Shown here piece after piece: positions 1 through 18,053 of a stretch of DNA of 64,000 bases. The DNA comes from Clonostachys chloroleuca. Lineage: Eukaryota; Ascomycota; Sordariomycetes; Hypocreales; Bionectriaceae. Each line of letters opens with the position of its first letter. Position 1 is the first letter of the stretch. A program made the translations under genes and the position numbers. The stretch spans positions 35,588,001 through 35,652,000 of the forward strand of contig JBANAY010000003.1 of NCBI GenBank assembly GCA_037952775.1, in the 5' to 3' direction. The notes beneath the pieces were generated by a model. It was not told the origin of the DNA, made no database searches, and saw nothing but the letters and a program-made list of their open reading frames with translations.

Positions 1-105
1 TTTAGAACAACCCCCCTTGCCCCAAGACTGCCTGTGGTTTGAACGAATGGTCTGACCGTCGCCAGCCGGAAGGCGTCTCTCAATGCTGGGCAGCACACCC
101 CCTAC
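1..105. other. AROM 3' flank at window start
   Basis: Sequence beyond the AROM stop codon; too short to assign. Confidence 0.4.
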
Positions 106-5681
<5,576 letters not shown>

Positions 5682-7698
5682 TTACGGAGCTGGAGTGGCT
5701 GCTGGCAGGCACGCGCAAGCAGAACTAACACGAGCGATCACGTTGTCCCCGCAGGCCTCGGAGGCATACTTGGGAACAACGCTCACGTCGGCCTTGAAGC
5801 CCTGGGTGAACCCGGAGCAGAACTGCTGGCTCTCTCCGAGGCGGCCCTCGATGGACGACGCGCGCATGGCGCGGAGGCAGTTGTCCGCATTGCAGCTCTT
5901 CTTGGGGCAGCCGTCGCGCTTGGTCATCTTGACCAGGTAGCCGCCGCGCTCGATGGTGTTAATGAAGATGAAGCCAGACTCAAACATGGCGTACGAGGAC
6001 CACGAGCCGTACATGGAGACCTCTCCGCCGCCGGGGAGGGCGTCGTCCTCGGGGTGGATGTCGAAGTAGGCGACCTCGCAGGTGCTGCGGCCTGTGGGAT
6101 CCTCGGGGATGGAGGAGATGTCGTAGACGCGGAGACCAGCGACGTAGCTAGACTGGTAAGAGAGGCCGTCCTTGATGTACTGGTTGTGGTCGACTGTCTT
6201 GACGGTGCCTGGCCGCTTGTTAGATACCTGTCACTAACGAGGATGAAAACCATCATGAGAGAACACTTACCCTTGTAGAGGCCAGTCTGCTTGGGGGCCT
6301 CCAATGAACTTACGTCCCAGATGTAAGTAACGGGATAGCCACTGAAGTAAATCTCTGCGTTAGCATTGTTTCCAGTTCGGCAAGGGATGGAATATGGGAA
6401 GAGCTTACTCTGCAGCTGGGCCAACAGCGTCAACTTCATCAAGCTCATCGTCCATCAACAGATACTGCTGCCACTCAGGATCAAGCAGCCATCCTTGGTG
6501 AGTATAAGTTGCACCCTCGTAAGAAGTAATGGAGATGATGGTAGACTTGGTCTTATCAGTCACATCATAGATGGTAAGGGTATCTTCATTGTATCCGTAG
6601 CAGATGTCTTTGCCGACATACTTCTTATCAGGACCGCGATATGTGAGGCACTGAGCGTCGTGGACATAGCCATCCTCCCCGTTGCAGCCTATCCTGGTGG
6701 GCTTGGTTGGGTCCTTCATATCGATGAAGATGAGACCTGCACGGCACGAGTCGTTACGAGGACGTGAGCCCACTGCGACAGCGTACTGGCCCTCTGGGTT
6801 GGAAACAACGTTGTGGCTGGCGCCTATGGGGAGATCCTTGAAGTGACTGGCGACATCCTTCACAATGTCAAAAGTGACGGGCAGCTTGCTTTGATCGAGG
6901 TTGAGGAGCTACCATGGCTATGTTAACAATCTGCAAAGAGAATCTTTAGGGGCGAGCGAGATCAGGAATACCTTTGTCATGTCGAAGATTTGGATACCAT
7001 GGTCTCTGAGCTCAGATCCAATCAACATGTAGTTGTTATAACTACGGATCTCCTTCCAGAAGGCGTTTGGGTCTGTGGGAGCAGGGCAAGGCCTGTGAAA
7101 GCATCAGTGAACAATTCCCAATCAATGATAAAGTAGTGGCTCCTTACAGGAATCCGAGGTGAAGCATTCGGCCTTCGGGCAGAATCTCAATGAAAGCCGT
7201 GCCCTCATACATGCCACTGGCGACAAACTCACGCTTCGACTTCGGGTCGGTCCAACCCCAAGACGAGCTGCCGGTCAGGAGCAGACCATCCCCCAGCTCG
7301 TCCCAGCCGTCGGGCGATCCAAGAGTGGCATGGTTGATGAAGTCGTAGAGGTCAATGTTCCTGCAGCTGAAGGTGAGGAGAGGATCACCCTTGACGGCCT
7401 CGGCCTTGCCATTGACACACGGGGTGTAGTTGAGACGTGGCCATTTAGTCGAGTTTAGCAAACCAGCATCGAACTCAGCCATCCACAAGGCCTTCTTTCT
7501 CTCCATGCTCTCCATATGGACAGCGCCACTGTCATACAGCTCTACGTGGATTGTCAGGACTATCGTCTTCGGTGATACAACCTATGAGAAGGGAGGAAAG
7601 GTCTTACGAGCAGCTCTGAACTCATCTTTGGGGAGTTCCTTTCCGGCGACCACCGAGGCAAGGCTCAGTGCCGCACCTGAGAGAGTGACCAAACGCAT
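5682..7698 (-). CDS. Secreted LVIVD-repeat (choice-of-anchor B type) protein
   Basis: Predicted extracellular protein of 567 residues. Residues 1-19 form a signal peptide (MRLVTLSGAALSLASVVAG). The body has several beta-propeller-like LVIVD repeats, e.g. DHGIQIFDMTK, GLIFIDMKDPTKPT, DTLTIYDVTDKTK and TYIWDVSSLEAPKQTG. The C-terminus is a Cys-rich module (CPKKSCNADNCLRAMRA ... ACGDNVIARVSSACACL) seen on many fungal secreted proteins. Six exons: 7608-7698, 7148-7541, 6972-7092, 6409-6908, 6271-6341 and 5682-6208; introns of 55-67 nt all have GT..AG, and the sum is 568 codons. Fungal relatives are often annotated 'regulatory P domain-containing protein'. No enzymatic activity can be assigned from the sequence; surface or cell-wall association is inferred. 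Confidence 0.85.
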
Positions 7699-9962
7699 GG
7701 TTGTTTACGGAGCAGCCAACAGAGCCTATGGGGGCGAGAGGTATACAGGAGAGAAGGGGCGGTGTTGGAAATAGACCAAGACGACCCTAATGAAGGCACC
7801 GACGAATGGAGATGAACGGGAAAGGTAGACCCTGGGTCAAGGGATGGCAACTTGACTGGACCGAGGAAGCTTTCCCGTGGGAACAAGTCTCGTTTATATA
7901 CTATATTTCCCCCGACCCCTACCCTCCTCCTTGGCACTTGGGTTACTAGTTGCACCAACAATCTATGCGTGACAGGCCCAAGGACACAATGGTTCCTATC
8001 AAGAATGGAAGGGCAAGGGCGGGGTTCCCGAAAGGCCTCGCAACATCACCGGCGCTACATGGGAGGCTCGGACGCTGCATAGTGTATCGAGCAAAAGTTC
8101 TCGCTGAAACCGGCCGGAGCTTATCCATTTATCCATGCACGCCAAGTGAGCGTATTCGATGGGCTCCCAATCCATACAAGGCTTCCAGTACAAGGAAGAT
8201 TGTGAAGGTCATCACATTACGGTTAAGAGTATGGGGAAGCATGGATCCTGCTCCCGGAGGGGAAGGTCAAGCTTAGGTTGCATCTCTTGGCATCTGACAT
8301 ATCCCGCGTCGGACCAATCACCACTGCCTGAATCATCTGGGAGTAAGGAGAGTCAATCTTGCTTATCTTTATCTGCCGCTTAAGTTCAAAAGAGGACTTG
8401 TGCCGTGGTGGGGATTATCAATTGCTGTAAGAGCGAGTGAGCATGGCACACTGGTGTGCACTGCAACTCTGTGTTGGTGTTACTACTACATTACGTGGAA
8501 ACATTTCTCCGTGCTGGAAGCAAATGTGTTCCGGTTTATTTCTGCACTGCCGATCGCTCGTTAGTTAGTCCTTTGTGCGTCCATTGATAGAAGCCATCTA
8601 AAACAGCCTCGATACATAATTCACTTGCACCAACCCCTGAACATCAAGAGTTGTGACCGGCCTAAAGTCCAATCTACATAAAACGTCCCCTAGTTTCTCA
8701 TCAAGGTGCTACATGAGAACAACCAAACAAGGAGCAAGGATGACCATGGAAAGGTCATTACTTTTCTCCCATTCATTACCCTGACATTGATTCAGGACGA
8801 AAAATAAAGATATTAACTTGCATTTATTTTCCATTCCAAGTTACTTTCTTAGCCCATTGCTGTAGATGGTCGTACTGTGCGCCCCTTTGAAACCGGGAAT
8901 TGCGATCGACGAAAGATACGCCAGTGCCGGCACTTGGATGGATAAGTTGTCTAGGAAAGATGGCTTGACAACAAATGACTACCGTACCATTGACACAATG
9001 GCGGCCTCTAAGTTGAATCTTGTATATTCTACCGCAATGTATTTTCTAAGAAAAATTCTAGTTGACAAGTATTTGGGTCCATCTGGGAACAATAGGTTTG
9101 AGAATATAACAGCTTTTGAGCTGCAATCTGGCATCGAATCCAGTAGCTGCCAAGAACTCGAGCTGTGAGAAGAAACTGGGACATCCTGTGAGATCCCAAC
9201 CTATCTATAGTCAGCTTATCCTTCACACACACACTCGGTTTCAGAACTGACTCGCAGGTGTAAAAACTGAAGCATTCGAGCATATCAACCAGAACGAGAA
9301 GATTCGAACATGCTCGGGAGCCTACGTGGAGGAGGGAGAAAATGCCGTAGAGCTATAAACGTAATTCTTCGACCACACAACTGGGCCATTCCTCGGAGGA
9401 CAAGTTGTGACCCGTTTTAAGGAGGAAGAATTTACATCTCGATTCAATTTGCTACGGAAACAATTTAATAAACTGACCACAGAGAAGCCTTCAATTTGCT
9501 AAACTTCTTGAGCCCAGAACACCAGAGCGCCGTCGACGACCCACTGAATGAGCATTTGTGCAATGCACGGTCGACATGGCTTGATCTTGATGGGCCAAAA
9601 TTGAAAGCAGGACTACTTTTCGACCAGACTTGCTTCAAACTGCATTGGACGTTTGTCACTGACGTAGGATGGCCAGCACTGCCTTCCGTGAGCGCGCCTT
9701 AACAACCACAGGAGTTGATGTATTGAACGTCATGAGACGAAGAGTATCTAGCACTCCTCTAGTTGTTGAGGGTATTGTTTAAGTAAAATGAGGGGGGACC
9801 AGAGGAAACGTTGCCTGCCATGCTCCGGAACATCGAAAGAACCCTATGCTTTTGTCCATTTCATATCATCAACTAATTCGGGCGTACTTCTGCTGCTTGC
9901 GAAGGACAGTAATATACAAAATTATTACAAGGTGGAGATTGACCTGCGGCTAAAAAAATCAT
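7699..9962. other. Intergenic, 2.3 kb, no gene seen
   Basis: Upstream of the LVIVD-repeat gene and downstream of Tim17. The longest open frames (about 100 codons, e.g. 8866-9168) show no recognisable motif or plausible splice partner. The stretch probably includes the promoter of the secreted-protein gene and the Tim17 3' UTR. Confidence 0.4.
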
Positions 9963-10583
9963 TTAAGCAAGAGCGTGCCCTTCGTTGGGTTGGGAGGCGG
10001 GTGGCAAAGGCGCCTGTAAGAGTAGACCCGTTAGTATAATGCAATCCCAAAATCGGAGGAACATGTCCGAGAGAGAAACTCACTTCTAATTTCGTGCCAC
10101 CAGCCATCATCTTTGAGAAACCGATACCGACACCCTCAATGACTGCCAGCAGGATGGCACAGCCAATGGCTCCGTTTCTTGCCGCCTTGAAACCGCCACG
10201 AATGGCCAGAGACCCTCCGGTGAAGAAACCTGCCCCGATCGCATTCCACGGGTCCTCCTTCTTTCGTAAACCTTTGAGTCCGCAATCGAAAATCGAGAAT
10301 AATCCTCCCCACACGCTGAAACTGAATTACGAATACATGTCAGCTCGCTTATCCTCCTCTCGTGAATAGCCGGAGTTGTGGAAAATACTCACTTGCCGCC
10401 CAAGACGGGAGCTCGCAACTTGACAGCTGTGATGGCACCTACTCGCCGCTCGCCATAAGGACTGTTTCGGAATCCCTTCACGCCATGCCAGAGGGCACCT
10501 CCAATACATCCCATAGCGAAAGCACCACCGAAATCGTTCAAAACGACCCAAGGGCAAGGGTCTCTGCCATGATCCATAGCCAT
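9963..10583 (-). CDS. tim17: Mitochondrial import translocase subunit Tim17
   Basis: Channel subunit of the TIM23 presequence translocase in the mitochondrial inner membrane. It starts [22 protein letters not shown], followed by [22 protein letters not shown] and the Gly-rich transmembrane segments of the Tim17/22/23 family ([35 protein letters not shown]). Exons: 10393-10583, 10084-10321 and 9963-10013; introns of 71 and 70 nt start GTGAGT and end CAG. The model gives 159 residues, the usual size. The last exon encodes only 16 residues (APLPPAS..GHALA). A second ATG two codons in (10577) gives MDHGRD, the start seen in most homologues, so either may be used. Confidence 0.95.
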
Positions 10584-12251
10584 CTTGTCTGTCGGGGAAC
10601 TGTGTTGTGGTGGTAGTATGTTGGGGTGTTATGTGAACGCAAAAGAAAATATTCTAGCCGAAACTGTGTAAATGGACGTGCGATCGTTTATATTTTCGTA
10701 TTATATCGGCGGCGTGATGTGAAGTAAATTTGATACGATATCGGGGCGGGATGATAAAATTTAGATTGGAGACTATTCTCTCTCTGATCGCGATAATCTG
10801 TCTCCCCTTTCGGATCAAGTCACGTGATACTACGTACCCAAGTACCTACTCTAAAGTTGAACTGATGGTGATGGTTTACATCAAAAACTTTTCTTGAATA
10901 CCTATTTGACGAACCTGGATCTCCATACCGCTGAGCAGCCTATGTAGCGTATGCGCTATCCCTAATACTATTCCCAGCGGTGAGGTTTCAAGTTTGCAGC
11001 GCCCTGGCCACAACACCACTCTCTTTCTCGCTTCTCTCTTTCCTGCTCTGCTCCCGTTTTTTGTAAACCAATTTTTTGCGATTTCAGGTCAAATAAAAAT
11101 CTTTTTGTGCTTCAAAATTCTTGCGATCCCCAAAGTATTCATCACTTATTTCTTGTTAAAGAGACACATTGGCAATCATTTGATGCGAAGAATCTCAATG
11201 GGAGATTGACAACCTTGTTGCACAAGATTACATCAATTTAACACCTTTGATTCAGTCCGACTAGATCATGCCAAACCTCGTTGCTTAATGTTTCTCTCTA
11301 AGCTGAAGCCTCAACCATAAAAATACAGCGGTCTCCAGGTTTATAAAGAAGAGAGGCTGCATAAATTAGATGGCTCCTCTTCTAGCTGCCATCCTTCGGA
11401 TGGGAAGACCTTGTTATATAGGTTGGTAGCCAATAGTGCATCACATGTGAACGCGACCCTAGTCCCGGGACGCATTCGAGCCATTGAGCATCCCTGAGGG
11501 CCTCCCTGGTGTCTAGGGGAGGACCGCGCCAAGGCCAAGTAGCTTTCTCAGGTCAGACTGAATGGGAGTTGGTCCTCAGAAATGACCCAGAGACACCAGA
11601 ATCCTTCGCCCATCCGTCATCTGAACTACGAGAAGAGATTTTTCCGGAGGTCAAGATTAGCGCCGGGTTCGCCGTGGTTCCAACTGGGCGTGTAAGACTA
11701 GCGCGCACATCGCCTATATAGACGCGAAGAGTTTTGGGGGCGTAATGAAGTAAATCTGCTGTGCCGCTCCCTGGCAATTATCTCGAGTCGGTGTAGTTGC
11801 TATGGCCCATTCACAGGCCAGGACCCCAGGGTCGACAAGAAGAAACAAGAACATGAGTGTGAGGCTTCAGGTGCGTTAGATTGAATTGAATGCCTATGAT
11901 ACGAAGTCTGCTTATCGAGACTCTTAGAAACTAAGAATTACACCCTTAACTCATCCCCAGAGAACCAAAATCAAACATTCCATCAAATAATGAGGGACCA
12001 AAATTCCTCTCCTTTCATTCCAAAAACGCCTGTAATCGAATTTGTCCCTGATACATAGAGCTAATGCTTTCTAGCTCCTCACCTCGAACCATGTAATGCA
12101 ATGGGTATATGTGTTGGTCGGATGGTTCCTAGCTTCATGCCCCCCGAGTAATGTACGCCGCTTATGCCGAATTTATGTCCGCGCCTCCCAATGATAATCG
12201 TCGCAATCCAAGTATTAGAAAATAAGAACCGAGTAGACAGACTCGTTTGTT
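10584..12251. other. Intergenic: Tim17 promoter region, no gene seen
   Basis: Contains the palindrome TCACGTGA at 10820-10827 and a pyrimidine-rich tract around 11015-11060. The rest is moderately AT-rich with only short chance frames. Confidence 0.4.
10820..10827. promoter_or_regulatory. E-box palindrome TCACGTGA upstream of tim17
   Basis: CACGTG core in the full palindrome TCACGTGA, preceded by G (a GTCACGTG match to the yeast Cbf1/CDEI consensus RTCACRTG). It lies about 240 nt upstream of the Tim17 start. Function is inferred. Confidence 0.4.
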
Positions 12252-13313
12252 TTAGATGTGAAGTTCGTCCGAGTTGTAATTTAAGGACCTCTTCAGAGCC
12301 AGGATGTTCAAGGAGTTCAGCGTATCACTGGAAAAGTCGCTTAGCGGTGATACAAGCTCCAGGACGCTAGGGGGAGGAGAGTGAATCGTCGATGGAACAG
12401 GGCCCTCCATTGGTTGGAATGGCTCCATTGAGTGGAATGGCTCTCGCTCACGGAAAGCACTCCTGTCATCGTCGTCGGCCACAGGCCATCTGATTGTACC
12501 TCCGGGTGCACATCGAGTAGCCACGGCCGAGGGCGTAATTAAATCTCCAGCCACATTAACTAGTCGTGAGCCTTGGTACCACCACTGGTCTTCAAATCCG
12601 TTGTCGACCGTCAACATGGCAGCTGCCAGACCCTCCATCTCAGAAGTCCTTCCCCTGTCACGCTCATTCCGAGGTCGGACAGAACCACGGCGGTTTTCGC
12701 TACCCATTGAGCTGACAGGCTGCTCCTCATCGTCGTCCCGGTAGTATTCCATGGCGTAAGGTCCGGTAGGGGTCCACGGCATGTCGTCTTCACCTAGGCG
12801 GAAGTTGTCAGGTGTGGGTGGAAGGGCCTTCATCTTCTGGGGATTCGCGTTTCGCTGGGGAAGAGCGGTGGCAGTCATAGGCTCTGGCTCGTCCAGCCAA
12901 GGCGCTGAGTTAAATGGGGGTGCAGAGTGGCCACGTTCATGGAAGGAGCCGCTTCGAGTGCGTCTCAGAGGTAGATGATCGTGCTGTCTCTCAGGCTGAT
13001 GGTATTGGCCATAGGGTACCGCAGGAGGGAGGCTGAGGTGCTGTCCTGGTGCAGCAGCGAAGGGCAGATAGGGAACGGCCTGGAACTGCTCAAAGTTGGT
13101 CTGATAATTGTTTTGATATTGTGCCGGCTGATGCTGCAGACCTGCAGGCGGTAGTGGGAGGTTTTGCTGTGAGACACTCGCAAGATGTTCACGAGCAGCC
13201 TTGGAAGCGTAAGTGATGGTGTGGTTTTTGGGTGACCGTTTTCGAGGGCGCCAGGAAACACCCATCTCCACATGGAGATAAATAGCTGGTCTGTCTATCG
13301 TAGTATCAGCCAT
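12252..13313 (-). CDS. Hypothetical disordered Pro/Ser/Gln-rich protein
   Basis: Single-exon frame of 353 residues from the first in-frame ATG at 13313 (MADTTIDRPAIYLHVEMGVSW); codons further upstream lack an ATG. I do not recognise the family. The protein is mostly low-complexity: Gln/Pro-rich at residues about 60-130, basic RRTRSGSFHERG, and an acidic patch with YYRDDDEEQ and ENRRGSVRPRNERDRGR. A short hydrophobic/aromatic block (EDQWWYQGSRLVNVAGDLITPS) may be the conserved part. No signal peptide or transmembrane segment is visible. Sustained length and one clean frame support a real gene; a regulatory or scaffold role would be guesswork. Confidence 0.65.
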   Translation of the reverse strand: MADTTIDRPAIYLHVEMGVSWRPRKRSPKNHTITYASKAAREHLASVSQQNLPLPPAGLQHQPAQYQNNYQTNFEQFQAVPYLPFAAAPGQHLSLPPAVPYGQYHQPERQHDHLPLRRTRSGSFHERGHSAPPFNSAPWLDEPEPMTATALPQRNANPQKMKALPPTPDNFRLGEDDMPWTPTGPYAMEYYRDDDEEQPVSSMGSENRRGSVRPRNERDRGRTSEMEGLAAAMLTVDNGFEDQWWYQGSRLVNVAGDLITPSAVATRCAPGGTIRWPVADDDDRSAFREREPFHSMEPFQPMEGPVPSTIHSPPPSVLELVSPLSDFSSDTLNSLNILALKRSLNYNSDELHI

Positions 13314-16300
13314 CTTGACGACTGATGAGCTCCTGAACGGCTCCGAGAGTAGTCTATCAAGATGCTGAAGGCGGATGAATGTCTTGAACTGAGACACCCC
13401 CTCAGTTCAAATGCGGGTTCCAGTCGGTCCCTGAATGATGTCGAGGTTTCCTCCTTTGGCGGGGATCCAGATGTGATTCTCCAGCTCCTAGTGAGGGGGA
13501 GAAGGACTGATAAGAGGAAAACAGATGACTGGGATAAAAGGAGAGGATTAATGATTAGTAGAGGTGGTGTCGAAGATGATGCTGGGGCAAGATCTGCGTG
13601 TAGAGCTATATCGTCCTGCCTGCTGGGGTATTCGTCGGGCGGGAAAAGGTAGGAGATATGAAACTCAGTATCTGCAAGCGCGCGGCAAACCTCCCTGTAT
13701 ATCCAGAAAGCTTTGTTGATGAGAGCAAAGTGGGCTACCTGGTGTCAATTAAAGAAGACGAGAAGAAGGATTGTGTCGGCGGCGGGCTACAAGGGCGTAG
13801 TGGGAAGATTAAGAGTGCGGAGGGAGCGCAGTCGATAGTGGCACAGGCACAGGTACAGGGGAGGGGAGAAACGGCGAAAGAGCGAGCAATGTACTTGCAG
13901 CCGCAGTATCCATGGCAGAGCAATTTACTGCTTTAGAAGGGCAGCAGCCACCATGGCGAATTTTAGAAGTACTAAGGGCCAAAGTACCCAGTACTTTTGT
14001 GGGGCACAACCCACAACTGGACGCTACATGGATGCAAGACAGTCCATGCCCGTCAAGCGCCATGGCAAAGTGACGAAACGTGTATTTTCAGCGCCCCGCA
14101 CCTGTTTCTGAAAGTCGCCACTACGGGCATGTACAAGTACCTGCACCGCGCCTGCGACTGTGATTGTGACTGGCACAACGCTGCAGTGCACAACAGCACC
14201 TCGCAGCCAACAAGCGGGCTGTACCAACACGCCGACCTAACAGAGGGGAAGGGACATAGGAATTAATTCCGTGAGGTAGCAGCGGCTTGGTAGGTAGCAC
14301 TAGAGTGGCCCAGCACCCAGATAGGTGAGCCACTATCTATGGTCTATTGGCATTGGTTTAGTATTCAATCTATTTCATTCTCTTTTTCCTCTCTTTCTTA
14401 ATTATTCTTCGAATGCTCGAAGCCTCCGACTTTTGCTAATTAAAGGCATGGTCTGTTCCTAGCTCTTAGCTCCGCTGAATCCAAGATTCAACAGGCGTTA
14501 GCTGATGAGCAACCCCGGACCATCGGTGTGGCCATGGCCGACCGGGTGGAGGCTTGTGGGCTTGTGCCAGCAATAGCAATGCTCACTCAGAGCTTGCACA
14601 AGCGTGGCGTAAAGGGGGAATACTCACGCACCGTCGGTGCCAAGTAGAAATACACTGAGCATTGACTCGGTCGCGGTACATTCGCGCACACCTTGCAGCT
14701 AGCCGAAGCAAAAGTCATCTATTGCCCAGAGCGCGCGCGGGGGCCTTGTTCGATGGAAACCAACTGACAGCAGCGATCAGACTCCCGTCAATGCAGGGAC
14801 TCTGACCAAAGTCAGTCTCTCTGAATAGCAGCTCTAGTTCCAAGATGCCAGTTCATGGATGTGCCTATACTTGCCGATGCATGGAGACCACTGCGGTGTC
14901 CTTAGGTGAGCTGGTCGGTCCGAGAGCAACGTCGGATACGCTCGTCAGAAATATTCCGAGGGGACTTACACTGGAGATCAGTGCCTGGTGGCCGTCACCG
15001 CCACGATCTGCTGCACCCACACTGCAGCCCACTGTGCACCACCTGCTACACTGCCCTACACACCGGCGACAGCGAGACGAGACAGCTGCTGTGGCACGCA
15101 CTGCAACCAACCCCATCACACTAAGAGGATTGGCAACCAACCCGCCATTTCCCCCTCGGCTTAGCCATCTGCAGTTCCATTCCTAGCATTGCCTTCATTA
15201 AACGCAATGCGCCTGGCTATTTTGATACTCTGCCATATGGACTTTCAATGTAAGCCGTGGTAAGAGCAAGGTCTCTCCTCCGCTGCAAAGCTACATGCCT
15301 AGCGGGAGAGGGCAGTGTATTCTTTTACACTCATTAATAACCTATTAATGAATTGACTCCCAAAAAGGCATGCCACTAAGCCGGTTATCGGACGGGCTCA
15401 AGCAGGGTAGGCCGACATCTTCGCTTCTTCCATAGCAACACCTCCTGCAGAAGCCAACCTTCGACCAACAACTATAATAAGCTGTGCACGGTTGCTCGCA
15501 TTTTACTACAACGAATGTGCATTCCTCACCACGCATCCGGACATCCAACTGCATCATGAGACCGGGACAATTTCTGCTGTCATTTGTTTTGCTGTGCCGT
15601 CCGCAATGTCCAAAGGCTTGGTCCAAGCGGCCGCTGACCCAAAATCTGTGGTTCCTGGACCCTGGACCCTTGTCTGAGAGAGGAGCCTCCTTCTATCCCC
15701 AAAGAGGAACTGGATCACGACAAAAGGAGCATCTGCTTTATTTATAGCTGTAGATCTCCACCGCGCTCCCAGTGGACTGAGCTCTCACTGCTTAACACTT
15801 CTTGTGCCTGGCGTTTGCGGGTATCTTCATGAAGCTCCTTCGATTATCGCCACTAACCTAACTCCTCCTTCCCACCGCAGCGGTTCACAGGGGAATTAAA
15901 TAGACCGGATTTATTAAAAGACCCTCACCTAGTATTAATATCAAGCTTCTTCCATCGCCATATCCATCCTCTCCCAAACCGGCAGCATCCGACCCTGCCA
16001 CACGCCAAGACGCCATGAAGAGGGGAGCAGAAAGGGCGGTCTTGAGCAACAGGCCGTCTTCCAGCCCGTCTTCCCTACTTGGACCTATCTCCCCTCCTCC
16101 CAATTAATTTCCACCGAGTTCTTCCCTTTTTCTCACATTTGCACACATGAGGCTCGAGCGTGCTTTGCCAGGCTCGGCGATGGCGCTTCCCGGCTTCGAC
16201 CATGCTGAACATAGAAGCTCCGAGAGACCAACCCTGACCCCAGTCGTTTCACAGTAATGCGGCAACGAGAATCGATTAATTAAGCAATTTATTGGTTTAC

Positions 16301-16714
16301 TGACTATTGTTCTATGTAAAATCGTCCGCTCTGCTTGTCTGTCTGTGTGTACACGCTACTGTCCCGCCAGAGCGAATCCGCTGATCGGGAGGAAACAATT
16401 GGCCGCTTGGCGAGCCCTAATCAAACCTCTTTGGGGTAAAGAATCGCTCTTCCCTCTCCGTCCCGCTCATCCTTCGATGGTCAATGCATTGCTTCTTTCG
16501 GTAGACATCCCAAAAAGAGGAAAACAGAAGAAGGAAAGAGGTAGGACATCTATATCATCTCTTCCCACCCCTGAACCCCCCGAAATGCCAGTTGCGAGCT
16601 GATGATGACTGGTGACTGGGGGGGGGGAGGGGAAGAAGAAGACGACCTTGAGAAGCAACGAGCCACTAATACGGCGCATGCTCCCCAAGCCAGCCAATGG
16701 AAAGGGTTCGTCAT
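13314..16714. other. Gene-free stretch of 3.4 kb
   Basis: The longest open frames (96-113 codons, e.g. 14845-15186) have no recognisable domain and no good splice partners. The stretch includes a run of ten G at 16618-16627. It may hold UTRs and the upstream region of the orphan gene ending at 12252. I see no transposase or tRNA. Confidence 0.4.
16618..16627 (+). repeat. Poly-G run (G10)
   Basis: Ten consecutive G followed by AGGGG, just past the 3' end of the RTA1-like gene. Such runs are prone to length errors in sequencing. Confidence 0.8.
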
Positions 16715-18053
16715 TTATGATCGTTGGGGCTTTTCCTTTCCTTGATCGGCTGCATTCACCTCGACCTGGGTCGGCTTCTTCTCCCAGAACTTCGCCTGGG
16801 ACGCCTTGTCCTTCGTCCACAGGCCAAAGGGATCCAGGAGAGTCTGCCAGAAGGGCCGCCCATCCTGAAAGCCGGGCCCCTCGACCTCCGTGACCCCGTC
16901 CTCGGCGAGATAGATCTTGTTGCTCTCGGGAAGGTACCGGCGGGGGTGGCGAACGTTGAAGAGCACGCTGTTGATGATCATGGTGGCCCCCTCAAAGACG
17001 TAAAAGTAGGCCTCGTAGCGGAGCAAGGGCGACAGGGTCATGGGGTCCTCGATCTTGCTGAGGTTGACGGCGGCCACACCAAAGTACTCGACCGTGCGGA
17101 AGATGGTGCGCACGACGATGAGCACCACGCTAACGTACAGCGTCAACAGCGTGCTCGACAGGCGGCCGTTGATGGACCCATGCCTCCTGCAGCGGTGGTG
17201 GAACGTCCCAGCGAGTAGCAGGAAGCACGCTGCCACCACCAGCTGCAGAAGCAGCGCGGTCTTGATGAGGCCGTGCCCAATGGCCCGCTGGTTGTCAGGC
17301 AGGCTCTGGTTGACAGAGTACGATGCCCCCCACCCGTTAAGCGCCTCAATGATGGCCGAGATGAAACCAAAGGTCGTCAGCACTCGACCCGGGTGCAACG
17401 GTGAGTGGTATGGGACATAATATAGGATGCGGCCGAGGACATGGTAGTTCTGGAGCTCGAGGAGGGGACTGGGCCCGGGTCAGTGATACTATCACAGAAA
17501 CATGTGATTACAGTGACGAGGAACTGGGAAAGGGGAGACGGGGGGTAACGGGAAGGAGGGGAGGGGTGACAACGCACGGTGCAGCATATGTGATGCAAAG
17601 GCTCGCAATATACACATTCAGAATGTCGTAGTGCCAGCCGCCAATGGAGCGGAGGACGAAACCCACAGTGAACAAAAGGGCGCAGAACGGGAAGAGTGGT
17701 GTCAGGATCCAGCACTTGTAATGCCTGCTCATTTGAGACCATCCCGTGTCAGCCCAAGAACATACATTCAGGGAGATTTTGCAACAAACTGCCACTTTGT
17801 TGCATACTACTATACAAGTTTGGTCTTCGGGGTCGGTACTTACGTAGACTGCCAGGCGTGGACAACCCCGGTTGCACAGAAAGCGACGGTGAAGAAGATG
17901 GCCGCCCCCTTATTTGGAGCGTAGAAGTACCAGCTTCCTTCCACTGGATGGGCACCAAGCGAGTTAGTTGGGCATATAAGCAGGTCCCCATCTGATACGG
18001 CATAAAGGGCAATGAATGTGTCGATGCAACTCACCATAAGTTCCCTCAGACAT
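16715..18053 (-). CDS. RTA1-family seven-span membrane protein
   Basis: Fungal RTA1-like (lipid-translocating exporter) protein of 339 residues with about seven hydrophobic segments. Diagnostic stretches are HYKCWILTPLFPF, DILNVYIASLCITYAAPPLLEL, NYHVLGRILYYVPYHSPLHP and GRVLTTFGFISAIIEALNGWG. Members are linked to resistance to toxic compounds and to sphingoid-base or phospholipid movement. Exons: 18035-18053 (19 nt, MSEGTY), 17844-17943, 17578-17724 and 16715-17468; introns of 91, 119 and 109 nt (GTGAGT, GTAAGT, GTGCGT donors). Phases agree and sum to 340 codons. The 19-nt first exon is the least certain part. The C-terminus is cytosolic-looking and charged. Confidence 0.87.

Noticed and set aside
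14845..15186. 113-codon frame in the gene gap
   Set aside because: No homology recognised, His/Thr/Pro-rich random-looking composition, competing frames on both strands.
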